Source of the DNA: Actinoplanes flavus
GTDB taxonomy: Bacteria; Actinomycetota; Actinomycetes; Mycobacteriales; Micromonosporaceae
Direction of reading: 5' to 3'
Length of the DNA: 64,000 nucleotides
Assembly: GCF_017592555.1 (NCBI RefSeq)
Contig: NZ_JAGFNS010000032.1
Coordinates: forward strand, 47,767-111,766
Shown here one piece after another: positions 53,850 through 62,845 of the stretch (the first letter of the stretch is position 1; each line of letters starts with the position of its first letter). Position numbers and translations under genes: made by a program. Under the pieces are notes generated by a model. It saw nothing but the letters and a program-made list of their open reading frames with translations, was not told the DNA's origin and made no database searches.

Positions 53850-54749
53850 GTGACGAGCGACTTCATCGCGGTGCTGGCCAACCCCTCGGCGGGGCGGGGC
53901 CGGCACCGCGGTCTGCTTCCGGGGGTGTTGCAGGCCCTCGGGGCGGCCGGGCACACGGTCCGGCTCCTGGACGCCGGCAGCAGTGCCGAGGCCGAGCTGG
54001 CCTGCCACCGGGCGGTCGAGGACGGGGCCGCGGCCGTGGTGGCGGTCGGTGGCGACGGCACGGTGCACCGGGCCCTGCAGGCGGTCGCCGGGCAGCCGGT
54101 GGGCTTCGGGGTGGTGCCGGCCGGGACGGGCAACGATTTCGCGGGCGCGGTGGGCGTACCCCATGATCCGCTGAAGGCCGCGGAGGCGATCGCCGAGGCT
54201 CTCCGTGATCAGCGGGACCACCGGTTCGATCTGGCCCGGACCCGCGACGCCCGGGGTGAGCGGCGATGGTTCTGCGCGGTCCTGGCCGGCGGGTTCGACG
54301 CGCTGGTCAACGAGCGCGCCAACCGGATGCGCCGGCCGTCCGGACCGCGCCGCTACGACCTGGCGATCGTGCTGGAGCTGGCCCGGCTGCGGGCCCGTGA
54401 CTACACGGTGACCATCGACGGCGCCGTCCATCATCTGCGGGGCGAGATCGTGGCGGTGGGCAACTGTCCCAGCTACGGCGGCGGGCTGCGGATCGTGCCG
54501 GACGCCGACCCGGCGGACGGCCTGCTCGACGTCATCTTCGCGACCACGCTCGGCCGCGCGGCGATCACGCGGCTGAAGCCGCGCCTGCGCAACGGCACCC
54601 ACGTCACCGATCCGCGGATCACCGTGCTGCGGGCGCGCGAGGTGCGGATCGAGGCGGAGGGCATCATCGGGTACGCCGACGGCGAGCGTCTCGGCCCCCT
54701 GCCGGTCGAGGTGAGCTGTGTGCCGGGTGCGGTCCGGTTGCTCCGTTGA
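53850..54749 (+). CDS. Diacylglycerol/lipid kinase family protein
   Basis: The 299-aa protein has the DAGK catalytic domain: IAVLANPSAGRGRH, the nucleotide loop VAVGGDGTVHRAL and GVVPAGTGNDFAGAVG. The C-terminal beta domain holds IVAVGNCPSYGGGLRIVPDADPADGLLDV. It should phosphorylate diacylglycerol or a related lipid at the membrane, in the YegS/DgkB group. GTG 53850 gives the normal start of similarity. It sits between tatC and helY. Confidence 0.9.
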   Translation: MTSDFIAVLANPSAGRGRHRGLLPGVLQALGAAGHTVRLLDAGSSAEAELACHRAVEDGAAAVVAVGGDGTVHRALQAVAGQPVGFGVVPAGTGNDFAGAVGVPHDPLKAAEAIAEALRDQRDHRFDLARTRDARGERRWFCAVLAGGFDALVNERANRMRRPSGPRRYDLAIVLELARLRARDYTVTIDGAVHHLRGEIVAVGNCPSYGGGLRIVPDADPADGLLDVIFATTLGRAAITRLKPRLRNGTHVTDPRITVLRAREVRIEAEGIIGYADGERLGPLPVEVSCVPGAVRLLR

Positions 54750-54790
54750 CCCGGGGGTCAGATCTCGCCGGGCGCGCCGAACCGTAGGGC

Positions 54791-54973
54791 ATGACGAACT
54801 CGATCGGCAGCAGCGTCCCGTCGGTGGCCACCCGCGCGGCCTCGCTGTTCGGCGGCGCCAGGGAGACGCTCAAGGCGATCGCCGAGGCGGCGGTCCCGTC
54901 GCCGGACGAGACGCCGGCCGCGGACGCGGTGAAGAAGGGCCGTCAGGGGACCGTCCTGGACTGTTACGCCTGA
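54791..54973 (+). CDS. Small unknown protein (60 aa)
   Basis: Every codon but a few ends in G or C, as expected for a true gene here. The product has no signal peptide or membrane helix. It has a helical first part (ATRAASLFGGARETLKAIAEAA), a Pro/Glu linker, and ends KKGRQGTVLDCYA with one cysteine two residues from the terminus. I recognise no family. Its stop overlaps the convergent HAD gene by 10 bp. It is too short to exclude chance, but codon bias favours a gene. Confidence 0.5.
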   Translation: MTNSIGSSVPSVATRAASLFGGARETLKAIAEAAVPSPDETPAADAVKKGRQGTVLDCYA

Positions 54974-55698
54974 CCGGCCAGCGCCAGTGACAGCACCGCG
55001 GACAGGCCGTTCGGCCGGCCCGGGTCGGCGGCGGGCAGCACCAGCGCGGCCAGTCCCGCGTCGACGGCGCCCGCGTCGGCCGGGGTGTCGCCGACCATGA
55101 GCGCCCGCTCCGGGTCGACGCCGAGCAGGCCGCACGCCCGGTAGAAGATCATCGGGTCGGGCTTGATCCGCCCGATCTCGTAACTGAGCGCGTAACCGTC
55201 GACGAACCCGTCCAGCCCCCAGGCGGCGAACAGCGGCCGGATGTCGAAGGCGATGTTGCTGACCACCGCCACCTTCACCCCGGCCTCGTGGAGTTTGCGC
55301 AGCGTCGGTTCGGTCTCCGGGTACGGCAGCCAGCCCTCCGGCAGCAGCAGCCGCTCGTAGAGGGCGTCCGCGAGCCCCGCCACGTCGGTGTGGACGGTCG
55401 CGGCCAGGCCGGTGTAGGCGGCGCGGTGACTGTGCGGGTACAGGTCCCGGTCGGCCCAGTGCTCGGCCAGGTGCGGCGGCACCCGGTGCGGCAGCGGTCC
55501 GCCGGCCCGCCCGGCGGTCGTCAGACGGTCGGCCAGGACCGTCGCCCTACCCCGGTCCAGTTCGGTCCCGCACGCGGCGGCCGCGGCGATCACCCAGGTC
55601 AGCGGGTCCTCCACCTGGGCGAGTGTGCCGTGGAAGTCGAAGAGCACGGCCTCGACGGGCCGCACCGGACGGTTTGGAGGATTCGAGGCAAGCGGCAC
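54964..55698 (-). CDS. HAD-superfamily hydrolase
   Basis: The 244-aa protein has motif I LFDFHGTLAQVEDP, where the second catalytic position is His instead of the usual Asp (DFHGT). Motif II is VVSNIAFD, motif III lysine RIKPDPMIFY and motif IV VGDTPADAGA. The cap is helical. DxHGT-type HADs include some sugar-phosphate or nucleotide phosphatases, so activity is possible but may differ. GTG 55698 is behind AAGGTG. It is convergent with the 60-aa gene and divergent from helY. Confidence 0.85.
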   Translation of the reverse strand: MPLASNPPNRPVRPVEAVLFDFHGTLAQVEDPLTWVIAAAAACGTELDRGRATVLADRLTTAGRAGGPLPHRVPPHLAEHWADRDLYPHSHRAAYTGLAATVHTDVAGLADALYERLLLPEGWLPYPETEPTLRKLHEAGVKVAVVSNIAFDIRPLFAAWGLDGFVDGYALSYEIGRIKPDPMIFYRACGLLGVDPERALMVGDTPADAGAVDAGLAALVLPAADPGRPNGLSAVLSLALAGQA

Positions 55699-55785
55699 GC
55701 CGTGCACCTTACCGACCGGTCCCGGTGGCCCTCGCGGCCCTATACCGTGCTGCGAATTGTCGTACGCACGAACTAGCCTTGGGTC

Positions 55786-58542
55786 ATGACTAGTCCCGCC
55801 GAGAAGTACGCGGCATCCAGACGGCGGGCGGCGCGGGTCGCCACCTATCCGGCCCTCGAGGATTTCATGCTCGACGTCGGCTTCGACCTGGACGATTTCC
55901 AGCGCGAGGCCTGCCAGGTGCTGGAGCGTGGCAGCGGGGTCCTGGTCTGCGCTCCGACCGGCGCCGGCAAGACCGTGGTCGGCGAGTTCGCGGTGCACCT
56001 GGCGCTGCGCTCGGGGGAGCGCAAGTGCTTCTACACCACGCCGATCAAGGCGCTGTCCAATCAGAAATACCACGATCTCGTGGCCCGCTACGGCGCCGAC
56101 AAGGTCGGCCTGCTGACCGGCGACAACGCGATCAACGGGGACGCCCCGGTGGTGGTGATGACCACCGAGGTGCTGCGCAACATGCTCTACGCCGGCTCCG
56201 ACCAGCTGCGCAATCTGGCCTATGTGGTGATGGACGAGGTGCACTACCTCGCCGACCGGTTCCGGGGCGCGGTCTGGGAAGAGGTGATCATCCACCTCCC
56301 GGCGTCGGTCACCCTGGTCTCGCTGTCCGCGACGGTCAGCAACTACGAGGAGTTCGCCGACTGGCTGGTCACCGTCCGCGGGCAGACCGAGGTGGTGGTC
56401 AGCGAGCACCGGCCGGTGCCGCTCTGGCAGCACATGCTGGTCGGCCGGCGGATGTTCGACCTGTTCCACGACGCCGACGCGGCCCGCAAGCACGACGTCC
56501 ATCCCGAGCTGCTGCGCTACACCCGGGAGATGGACCGGCGCATGGAGCTGACCGACCGCGCCGGCGGGTGGGCCGGGCGGGGCGGCCGGGCCCGCCGCTG
56601 GCAGCCCCCGCCGCGGCCCGAGGTGGTCGACCGCCTGGAGCGGGCCGGGCTGCTGCCGGCGATCCTGTTCATCTTCAGCCGGGCCGGCTGTGACGCGGCG
56701 GTCAAGCAGTGCCTCGACGCCGGGCTGCGGCTCACCGACCCGGAGGAGCGGGCCGAGATCCGCCGGATCGTGTCGGCCAAGGTGGCCGCCATCCCGTCCG
56801 AGGACCTGTCGGTCCTGGGCTACTGGGAGTGGCTCGACGGCCTGGAGCGCGGCGTCGCCGCCCACCACGCCGGCATGCTTCCCGCCTTCAAGGAGGCGGT
56901 CGAGGAGTGCTTCGTCAAGGGCCTGGTCAAGGCGGTGTTCGCCACCGAGACGCTGGCGCTGGGCATCAACATGCCGGCCCGCTGCGTGGTGCTGGAGCGC
57001 CTGGTCAAGTTCAACGGCGAGGCGCACGTCGACCTCACCCCCGGTGAGTACACGCAGTTGACCGGCCGGGCCGGGCGCCGCGGCATCGACGTCGAGGGCC
57101 ACGCCGTGGTGCTGTGGAGCCCCGACGTGGACCCGCGTCACGTGGCCGGGCTCGCCTCCACGCGGACCTATCCGTTGCGGTCGTCGTTCCGGCCGTCGTA
57201 CAACATGGCGGTCAACCTGGTCGGCTCGGTCGGCGCGGAGAAGTCCCGGGAGCTGCTGGAGTCGTCGTTCGCCCAGTTCCAGGCGGACCGGTCGGTGGTC
57301 GGCCTGGCCCGGCAGGTGCAGCGCAACGTCGAGACGATGGAGACGTATGCCGAGGACGCCGCCTGCCACCACGGCGACTTCGACGAGTATTTCGGGATCC
57401 GGGTGGCCATCGCCGACCGGGAGAAGTCGCTGTCGCGCCAGGGCGTCCAGCAGCGCCGGTCGGCGGCCGTCGACTCACTGGAGCGGCTGCGGACCGGCGA
57501 CGTGATCCGGGTGCCGCAGGGCCGCCGGGCCGGGCTGGCCGTGGTCGTCGAGCCGGCGACCGGTGGGTTCGGGGAGCCGCGGCCGCTGGTGCTCACCCAG
57601 GACCGGTGGGCCGGCCGGGTCAGCCCCGGCGACTTCGGCGGGCAGGTCGAGGTGCTGGCCCGGGTGCGGGTGCCGAAGAACTTCAACCACCGCTCGCCGG
57701 GCGCCCGCCGGGATCTGGCCGCCCAGGTCAGCGCCACCGGCCTGGACCGGCATCCGGACCGTCGCCGGAGCGGCCGCAGCCGCGCCAACCCGGGGGAGGA
57801 CGCCGAGATCGCGCTGCTCAAGACGAGGATGCGGCAGCACCCCTGCCACTCCTGCCCGGAGCGGGAGGAGCACGCCCGCTGGGCCGAGCGGCGGCACCGT
57901 CTGCACCGTGACACCGAGACGTTGCGGGCCAAGGTGGCCGGGCGCACCGGCTCGCTCGCCCGGACGTTCGACCAGGTGTGCGCGGTCCTGACCGCCCGCG
58001 GCTACCTCTCGTCCGACGGCGAGGTGACCGAGGCCGGCCGGATGCTCGGCCGGATCTGGTCGGAGGCCGACCTGCTGGTCGCCGAGTGCCTGCGCCAGGA
58101 CGTGTGGGAGGGTCTGGCCCCCGAGGAGCTGGCCGCCGCCGTGTCGATGGTGCTCTACGAGTCGCGCCGGGAGGGCGAGGACCGCGCCTCGGTGCCGAAG
58201 GGCCCGGTCAGCGGCGCCGTCGACGCCTGCGCCAAGCTGTGGGGCGAGATCGCGGCCGACGAGTCGGAGCACGGCCTGTCGCTGACCCGCGAGCCCGACG
58301 CCGGCTTCGTCTGGCCGATGTACCGCTGGGCCCGTGGCGAGCCGCTGGCCCGGGTGCTGGCCAGCGGCCACTACGACGCCGACATGCCGGCCGGCGATTT
58401 CGTCCGGTGGGCCCGCCAGGTGCTCGACCTGCTCGGCCAGCTGAAGGACGCGTCCGCCGCCACGCCGAGCGTGAAGGAGACGGCCCGCAAGGCGATCAAG
58501 GCGGTCAACCGGGGGGTGCTGGCTCTGCAGAGCGCCCTGTAG
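55786..58542 (+). CDS. helY: HelY-type superfamily 2 DEVH-box RNA helicase
   Basis: The 918-aa protein belongs to the Ski2/Mtr4-like group. It has Walker A APTGAGKT at 56-63, DEVH box VVMDEVHYL near 150, SAT motif LSATVSN, and motif VI QLTGRAGRRGID with LALGINMPAR before it. The long C-terminal part (about 470-918) contains the DSHCT domain. CHSCPEREEHARW carries a Cys pair (CxxC) that may bind metal. It unwinds RNA for processing or decay. Mycobacterial helY lies next to tatC in the same order, which supports the name. Confidence 0.93.
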   Translation: MTSPAEKYAASRRRAARVATYPALEDFMLDVGFDLDDFQREACQVLERGSGVLVCAPTGAGKTVVGEFAVHLALRSGERKCFYTTPIKALSNQKYHDLVARYGADKVGLLTGDNAINGDAPVVVMTTEVLRNMLYAGSDQLRNLAYVVMDEVHYLADRFRGAVWEEVIIHLPASVTLVSLSATVSNYEEFADWLVTVRGQTEVVVSEHRPVPLWQHMLVGRRMFDLFHDADAARKHDVHPELLRYTREMDRRMELTDRAGGWAGRGGRARRWQPPPRPEVVDRLERAGLLPAILFIFSRAGCDAAVKQCLDAGLRLTDPEERAEIRRIVSAKVAAIPSEDLSVLGYWEWLDGLERGVAAHHAGMLPAFKEAVEECFVKGLVKAVFATETLALGINMPARCVVLERLVKFNGEAHVDLTPGEYTQLTGRAGRRGIDVEGHAVVLWSPDVDPRHVAGLASTRTYPLRSSFRPSYNMAVNLVGSVGAEKSRELLESSFAQFQADRSVVGLARQVQRNVETMETYAEDAACHHGDFDEYFGIRVAIADREKSLSRQGVQQRRSAAVDSLERLRTGDVIRVPQGRRAGLAVVVEPATGGFGEPRPLVLTQDRWAGRVSPGDFGGQVEVLARVRVPKNFNHRSPGARRDLAAQVSATGLDRHPDRRRSGRSRANPGEDAEIALLKTRMRQHPCHSCPEREEHARWAERRHRLHRDTETLRAKVAGRTGSLARTFDQVCAVLTARGYLSSDGEVTEAGRMLGRIWSEADLLVAECLRQDVWEGLAPEELAAAVSMVLYESRREGEDRASVPKGPVSGAVDACAKLWGEIAADESEHGLSLTREPDAGFVWPMYRWARGEPLARVLASGHYDADMPAGDFVRWARQVLDLLGQLKDASAATPSVKETARKAIKAVNRGVLALQSAL

Positions 58543-58640
58543 ATCGTGGCGGATGGTGAATCACCGTTGACGCTATCTCCCGGATAATCCAAGAATTGCG
58601 GCGGCGGCATCGATGTCGCTGATTTCCGGGAGAAGAGGGT

Positions 58641-59471
58641 ATGAGCGCGGGTTCACCGCACCTGATCGGGTGGTCCGGCGATGCGGTGGCGGATTCGGTG
58701 CTGGCCGTCATCGACGCGGACACCGCGGTCATCGAGCTGTCCGTGTGGGGCGGCTGGGACCGGCGACGGTCGGTGCAAGCCCGTACGGTGCTGGACAAAT
58801 GCCTGGCCGAGCACCCGACCGGGGTGATCGTGGACCTGCACCGGCTGCGTGACCCGCACGCGGTGAGCGCGCCGCTGTGGCTGACCGCGTGCGCCCAGGG
58901 GGCCGCCCTGCAACCGCCGGTCGCGGTCGCCGTCTGCGTGCCGGCGAACGCGCCGGTGGCCCGGCGGCTGCGGCGTCTCGGCGCCCGGGACTGGCTGGTG
59001 CTGTACGCGACCGTGTCGCAGGCCCGGGCCGCGCTGGCCGGCCGCAACGCGCTGCCGGACCGGCTGCACCTGGCGCTGCCCCCGGACCCGGCGGCCGCGA
59101 TGCAGGCCCGGTCACTGGTCTCCGACGCCTGCGCCGGCTGGGGCCTGGGCCACCTGTGCGAACGGGCCCGCCTGGTGATCTCCGAGCTGGTGGTGAACGC
59201 GGCCGAGCACGCCGGCACCGACATCGAGGTGGTGGTGTCGTCGCGCGGCTCCGGGCCGGCGGCCGCGCTGCACCTGGCCGTCTACGACGGTGACCTGGTG
59301 CTGCCCCGGGTCTGTGATCCGGTGCCCGGCCCGCTCGGCCCGTCGCTGGTCGACCGGGGCCTGGGGCTGCGGATCGTCGGGTCGGCGGCGTCGGCGTGGG
59401 GCGCCCTGCCGGCCCGCGGCGGCAAGCTGGTCTGGGCGATCATCCGGGCCCGTCCGGAGGCGCCGTCGTGA
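58641..59471 (+). CDS. STAS-like plus HATPase fusion (RsbW/SpoIIAB-type switch protein)
   Basis: The 276-aa protein has two parts. Residues ~22-135 look like a degenerate STAS domain (TGVIVDLHRLRDPHAVSAPLWL). Residues ~140-272 form a GHKL ATPase with N box LVISELVVNAAEHAG and G box DRGLGLRIVGSAASAWG. Such kinases act as anti-sigma factors that phosphorylate STAS partners. It overlaps the following STAS gene by GTGA, so kinase and partner are made together. No sigma gene is adjacent. Confidence 0.85.
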   Translation: MSAGSPHLIGWSGDAVADSVLAVIDADTAVIELSVWGGWDRRRSVQARTVLDKCLAEHPTGVIVDLHRLRDPHAVSAPLWLTACAQGAALQPPVAVAVCVPANAPVARRLRRLGARDWLVLYATVSQARAALAGRNALPDRLHLALPPDPAAAMQARSLVSDACAGWGLGHLCERARLVISELVVNAAEHAGTDIEVVVSSRGSGPAAALHLAVYDGDLVLPRVCDPVPGPLGPSLVDRGLGLRIVGSAASAWGALPARGGKLVWAIIRARPEAPS

Positions 59472-59800
59472 CCGGCACACGGATCGCCGGCAGCCGGGAG
59501 GGCGACCGTCTGCTGATCACCCTCCAGGGCAGCCTGGACGCCATGTCGGTGGAGGCGTTGCAGACCCAGCTCTACGACCTGACCCAGGTGCACGACCTGA
59601 TCGGTCTCGGCGACCCGGTCCGGCAGATCCACATCGACGTGGCCGGCGTGGACTTCTGCGACGCGGCCGGGTTGCGGATGCTGGTGGCGGCCCGCCGGGT
59701 GGCGGAGGCCCGGCAGGCGACCTGCCACCTGCACGATCCGCAGCCGCACCTGCGGTGGCTGTTGCGCGCCACCCGGGCCGCCGACCTCTTCGACATGTGA
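59468..59800 (+). CDS. STAS-domain anti-anti-sigma-like protein lacking the phospho-Ser
   Basis: The 110-aa STAS protein has the strand-helix core GSLDAMSVEALQTQL and the switch loop VDFCDAAGLRMLV. Canonical SpoIIAA/RsbV proteins have D-S-S/T-G-L with the second residue phosphorylated. Here residues 66-67 are Ala-Ala, so the site is absent. The partner encoded just upstream therefore may bind but not inactivate it by phosphorylation. GTG 59468 overlaps the upstream stop. Confidence 0.88.
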   Translation: MTGTRIAGSREGDRLLITLQGSLDAMSVEALQTQLYDLTQVHDLIGLGDPVRQIHIDVAGVDFCDAAGLRMLVAARRVAEARQATCHLHDPQPHLRWLLRATRAADLFDM

Positions 59801-59809
59801 CCCCGGCCG

Positions 59810-60592
59810 TTACTTCTTGTCGTAGTAGAAGTCCCAGGCCTCGCCGTAGTTGGACGGCTTCTTCACCCCGGAGGGCTTGCCGTGGCCGCTGAGCCGGGTG
59901 GTCATCTTCAGCGCGCCGTCGCTGTCGCGCAGCGTCACACCGATGGAGGTGACCCAGCCGGCCGCGTCGGTGGTCGCGGTGAACTGGGCGTTGCCGCCGA
60001 ACCAGACCGAGATGGCCGGGGTGCCGACCGGCAGGAAGCCGTCGTTGAACTTGTCGCCCTCGATGTCGAGGGTGCCGGCGTACGCGTTCGGCCCGGTGCT
60101 GCGGACCTGGTCGACCGACGAGGTGAACCGGGACAGGCCGGTCGGGTCGGTCATGTCGAACCAGTACAGTGAGTCCTTCTTGATCCGCTTCAGGTCCAGG
60201 TGCACCCAGGTCTCGTTGCTCTTCTCCCGCGAGTACAGGTCGGTGCCGACCACGATCCGCTGGCTCTGCTCGGTCTCCTTACCGGTGATCTTGTACTTGA
60301 CGCTGAGGCGTTTCGCCTTCGGGTCGAAGGTGCCGGAGCCGGCGACCTTCTGCTTGTCCGGCACGTCACCGGTCACGCTGAACCGGTAGGTGCTCGCGCG
60401 TGACTTCTCCAGCGCGGCGAGCAACTGGTCCCGGGCCGGGGCGCCGGACGGGCTCGGCGCGGCGGCCGCCGAGGTGGACTCGGTGCCCGGCGTGGACGCG
60501 GGCGCGGCCGACCGCGAGGTGGCCGGCGTGGTGCACCCGGCGGCCAGCGCGACGGTGGCGAGAGCGAGCAGGGCAGGGCGAGATGGCGACAT
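59810..60592 (-). CDS. Lipoprotein, LppX/LprG-like
   Basis: The 260-aa protein has a lipobox (ALAAGC, Cys20) and a Ser/Ala/Pro/Thr-rich linker (21-55). A domain rich in antiparallel strands follows, with YRFSVTGDVPDKQKVAG, RIVVGTDLYSREKSNETWVHLDL and DMTDPTGLSRFTSSV. The pattern resembles actinobacterial lipoproteins of the LppX/LprAFG type, which carry lipids in a hydrophobic half-barrel; the link is by general layout only. It is exported and membrane anchored. Confidence 0.8.
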   Translation of the reverse strand: MSPSRPALLALATVALAAGCTTPATSRSAAPASTPGTESTSAAAAPSPSGAPARDQLLAALEKSRASTYRFSVTGDVPDKQKVAGSGTFDPKAKRLSVKYKITGKETEQSQRIVVGTDLYSREKSNETWVHLDLKRIKKDSLYWFDMTDPTGLSRFTSSVDQVRSTGPNAYAGTLDIEGDKFNDGFLPVGTPAISVWFGGNAQFTATTDAAGWVTSIGVTLRDSDGALKMTTRLSGHGKPSGVKKPSNYGEAWDFYYDKK

Positions 60593-60737
60593 TTAGTTCC
60601 CCCATGGATCGACGCATCGGAAACCCTATGTGATCGCGCGACCCGTATAGGTACAGTCCAGCGCGGGGTGCGGTCAAGGTCACGCCCGGGCGCCCAGCGC
60701 TCTCTGGTCTCTAGTTTCTTCATAATGGAGGCAAGTT

Positions 60738-61253
60738 TCAGGCGGCGCGGGGCAGGCGGGCGTGGTCGCAGTCGTCGACGTTGCGGGTGATGGTGACCAG
60801 TGCGGCGCGTAGGTCCGGTGGGGCTTGGAATTGGTCGGCGCTGGTGAGTGGGACCAGGAGCCGGTTGTAGACCTTGGTGTAGAAGATCGCGATGCGGATG
60901 CCGTCCGGGGTGAGGGTGTAGCGGTTGTTGTCGGCACGGGCCTTGGCCTGCAGGTCGTCCAGCTTGGGTAGCCGGGCGTGGCAGCCCAGGTCGCGGGGTG
61001 TGTTGACGACGGTCTCGATGCGCAGGGCGCGGCCGTCTTTGAGGTATTGCTTGATCCGGGAGTGTTTGTAGAAGACGTTGAGCAGCACGCCGCCGTTGTC
61101 GCGGCGGTCGATGGCGGTGCGGAAGGTGCCGCGGGTGTCGCGGCGGACCTTGCGGCCGAAGATGATTTCGACGTTGTGCGGGCGGCCGAGGTCGAGGTTG
61201 TCGACGATGAGGGCTTCGAAGAAGCCGCGGCCGTGCCGAGGTGCGTCGAACAC
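60738..61253 (-). pseudogene. Truncated actinobacterial conserved gene (N-terminal and internal deletion)
   Basis: The 171-residue frame starts in mid-domain (STIVFDAPRHGRGFFEALIV). It continues LGRPHNVEIIFGR, FYKHSRIKQYLKDGRALRIET and NTPRDLGC. It then jumps to a C-terminal part, YTLTPDGIRIAIFYTKVYNRLL. I recall longer (about 400-450 aa) actinobacterial proteins of unknown function with both parts separated by about 150 residues of winged-helix-like sequence, which are missing here. No start or ribosome site is visible. It is probably a dead fragment at the edge of the accessory region. Confidence 0.55.
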
Positions 61254-61660
61254 GATGGTGCTGGACGACTCCCGCCGAAGCCCTCGACGAACATCTACGA
61301 TCTCTTAACAGGCCGATGTTGCGACGACCAGTTGAATCTGAGCAATACACCAGCGCCCAGCGAGCCCGCCTCGCCAAGCGGCACGGCGTGCGGCTGAGCG
61401 TACGGCGGGTCGTCGACCGGCGCGGCGGCCCCGACGGCGTCCTGGTCGTCGACGCAGTGGCCGAGCACATGATCCACTGGACCGCGGTTGCTGGAATGCT
61501 CGAGTGCCTCAGCTGCGGCGGACCCGCCAACGCCAAGCTGCTACATAACCGAGTGCCACGAAGCTCACAAATAGATACATTGACGGCTATTTGGTCTTCC
61601 GCTAGGCTGCGTTCGCGCGTTAAAGCGTGCAGAATGGATATCTCGACCTAAAGGAGAGAT
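61254..61660. other. Intergenic accessory DNA
   Basis: No gene is supported. The plus-strand frame 61313-61590 is open but has no recognisable protein or start. From about 61540 the sequence becomes clearly more AT-rich, and this continues into the secreted-protein gene. Confidence 0.5.
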
Positions 61661-62044
61661 GTGAGGAAGACCGCAATGGGCGCCGTTACGGCTGCAACTG
61701 GCCTTGCTTTGAGCGCTTTGACGCTAGCCTGGGGCACACCCGCATACGCCCACGACGTCAGAGAGTACGGCCCAAAGTTCTGCGGGGCGGCCGGTTTGAC
61801 CGACTGCGGCTACGGGCAGGTTCGAGACAGTCATCAAATCATTGATGCATGCGATACCGTTGCTGACGGTTATGGCTATAGCGTCAACTATTGGCTTCGC
61901 TCGGGAGCCTCGGGGCGGGTTGGAGACTCCAATGGTGCATCGGCCGGTTGTGGCATCCAGCGGGTAGGAAGCGCCGCTAACCCGATTGTGGAATTCCAGG
62001 TATGTTCTACCGGGCGAACCTGCTACGCAAGAAGAAGCGCCTAA
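61661..62044 (+). CDS. Small secreted six-cysteine protein
   Basis: The GTG start at 61661 follows AAAGGAGAGAT. The 127-aa product has a signal peptide (MRKTAMGAVTAATGLALSAL, cleavage after AYA near residue 30). Its mature part of ~97 residues has Cys41, 49, 64, 97, 115 and 121, enough for three disulphides. Base composition and codon use are much less GC-biased than the core genes, so the gene was probably acquired. The MRKTA opening echoes the two small secreted proteins at 16.8-17.6 kb, but the mature parts do not align. I recognise no family; a toxin, inhibitor or enzyme inhibitor-like role is possible. Confidence 0.75.
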   Translation: MRKTAMGAVTAATGLALSALTLAWGTPAYAHDVREYGPKFCGAAGLTDCGYGQVRDSHQIIDACDTVADGYGYSVNYWLRSGASGRVGDSNGASAGCGIQRVGSAANPIVEFQVCSTGRTCYARRSA

Positions 62045-62596
62045 CTCCTTCAGGTAAGCCGCGGTCGTTTATTCAAGTAGGGTACGGTTCGAAATGGCTC
62101 CAGTAAGGCTCATTTTTTGACTACCCTGATGCGAGTGTTTGATCTGGCAGCATGCAGCTAGTGCTAATCTCAGCGATAGGGCAGAGGTCGCGAGGCTCGC
62201 GAGCTGCATCTACGGTGTCCAGCGCCGATGCTCTTCGTGATGCGACTATGGGCTTATCAGAGGCTATAAGGATCCGCAAAGCTTAGAAAATGAGATGACT
62301 CGACCATAATCCCGTCGGGAAGTTGCAGAAGTTTAAATGCGTCACAGGCTAGGGAAACGGCCCCGGTGCTAGCGGAAGCGCTGAACGGGGCCGGTTCTCA
62401 TTGTGACTAACTGCGGCAGCCGCCGTTCGTGATGTAGCTTCGGATCCGCCGGAATAGGTGCGGCCACCGCATGATCGTCTGCGCGTTGTGGATACAACAT
62501 CAGAGGGCATTCAATTTGTACTTGATCTACTAGTACGTACCTCTCTGGGTAAGTGTTGTTTCGTCCGCTATTCGGCGGCTGATATTCGCCCATCTC
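62045..62596. other. AT-richer intergenic region with hairpin
   Basis: No gene is supported in this 552-bp stretch, which is lower in GC than the core. CGGCCCCG (62358-62365) pairs with CGGGGCCG (62386-62393) to form a terminator-like hairpin. Confidence 0.5.
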
Positions 62597-62845
62597 AATG
62601 TCGATCTGACCGCCCTCGCCAGGGTCAAAGCCGGCCGCGATCCGCAGCCCACCGCTGCCGTAATCGATACGCAGAGCGTGAAGACATTCACCAACCCGCC
62701 GACTGCGACGCAAGGAACCGACGCCACCAAAAAGATCGTCGGCCGTAAGCGCAGCGTAGTCACAGACACGCTGGGCTTCCTGCTGGTAGTCATCGTCGTG
62801 GCCGCATCCGTGACCGAGAACCGCGCCGGCATCCAGGCACTGGAC
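62597..62845 (+). pseudogene. IS5-family transposase fragment
   Basis: From 62603 the frame reads like the middle of an IS5-family transposase: LARVKAGRDPQPTAAVIDTQSVK, then KKIVGRKRSVVTDTLGFLLVV and VAASVTENRAGIQ. The N-terminal DUF4096-type part and the C-terminus are missing. At about 62846 it joins, in frame, an IS630-family sequence. Confidence 0.75.

Noticed and set aside
54964..57372. 802-aa HAD fusion protein
   Set aside because: The part above 55698 is antisense to helY and has no domain. The HAD fold starts at about 55660.
61313..61590. Plus-strand open frame in the accessory gap
   Set aside because: No start with a ribosome site, no recognisable protein, and composition changes within it.
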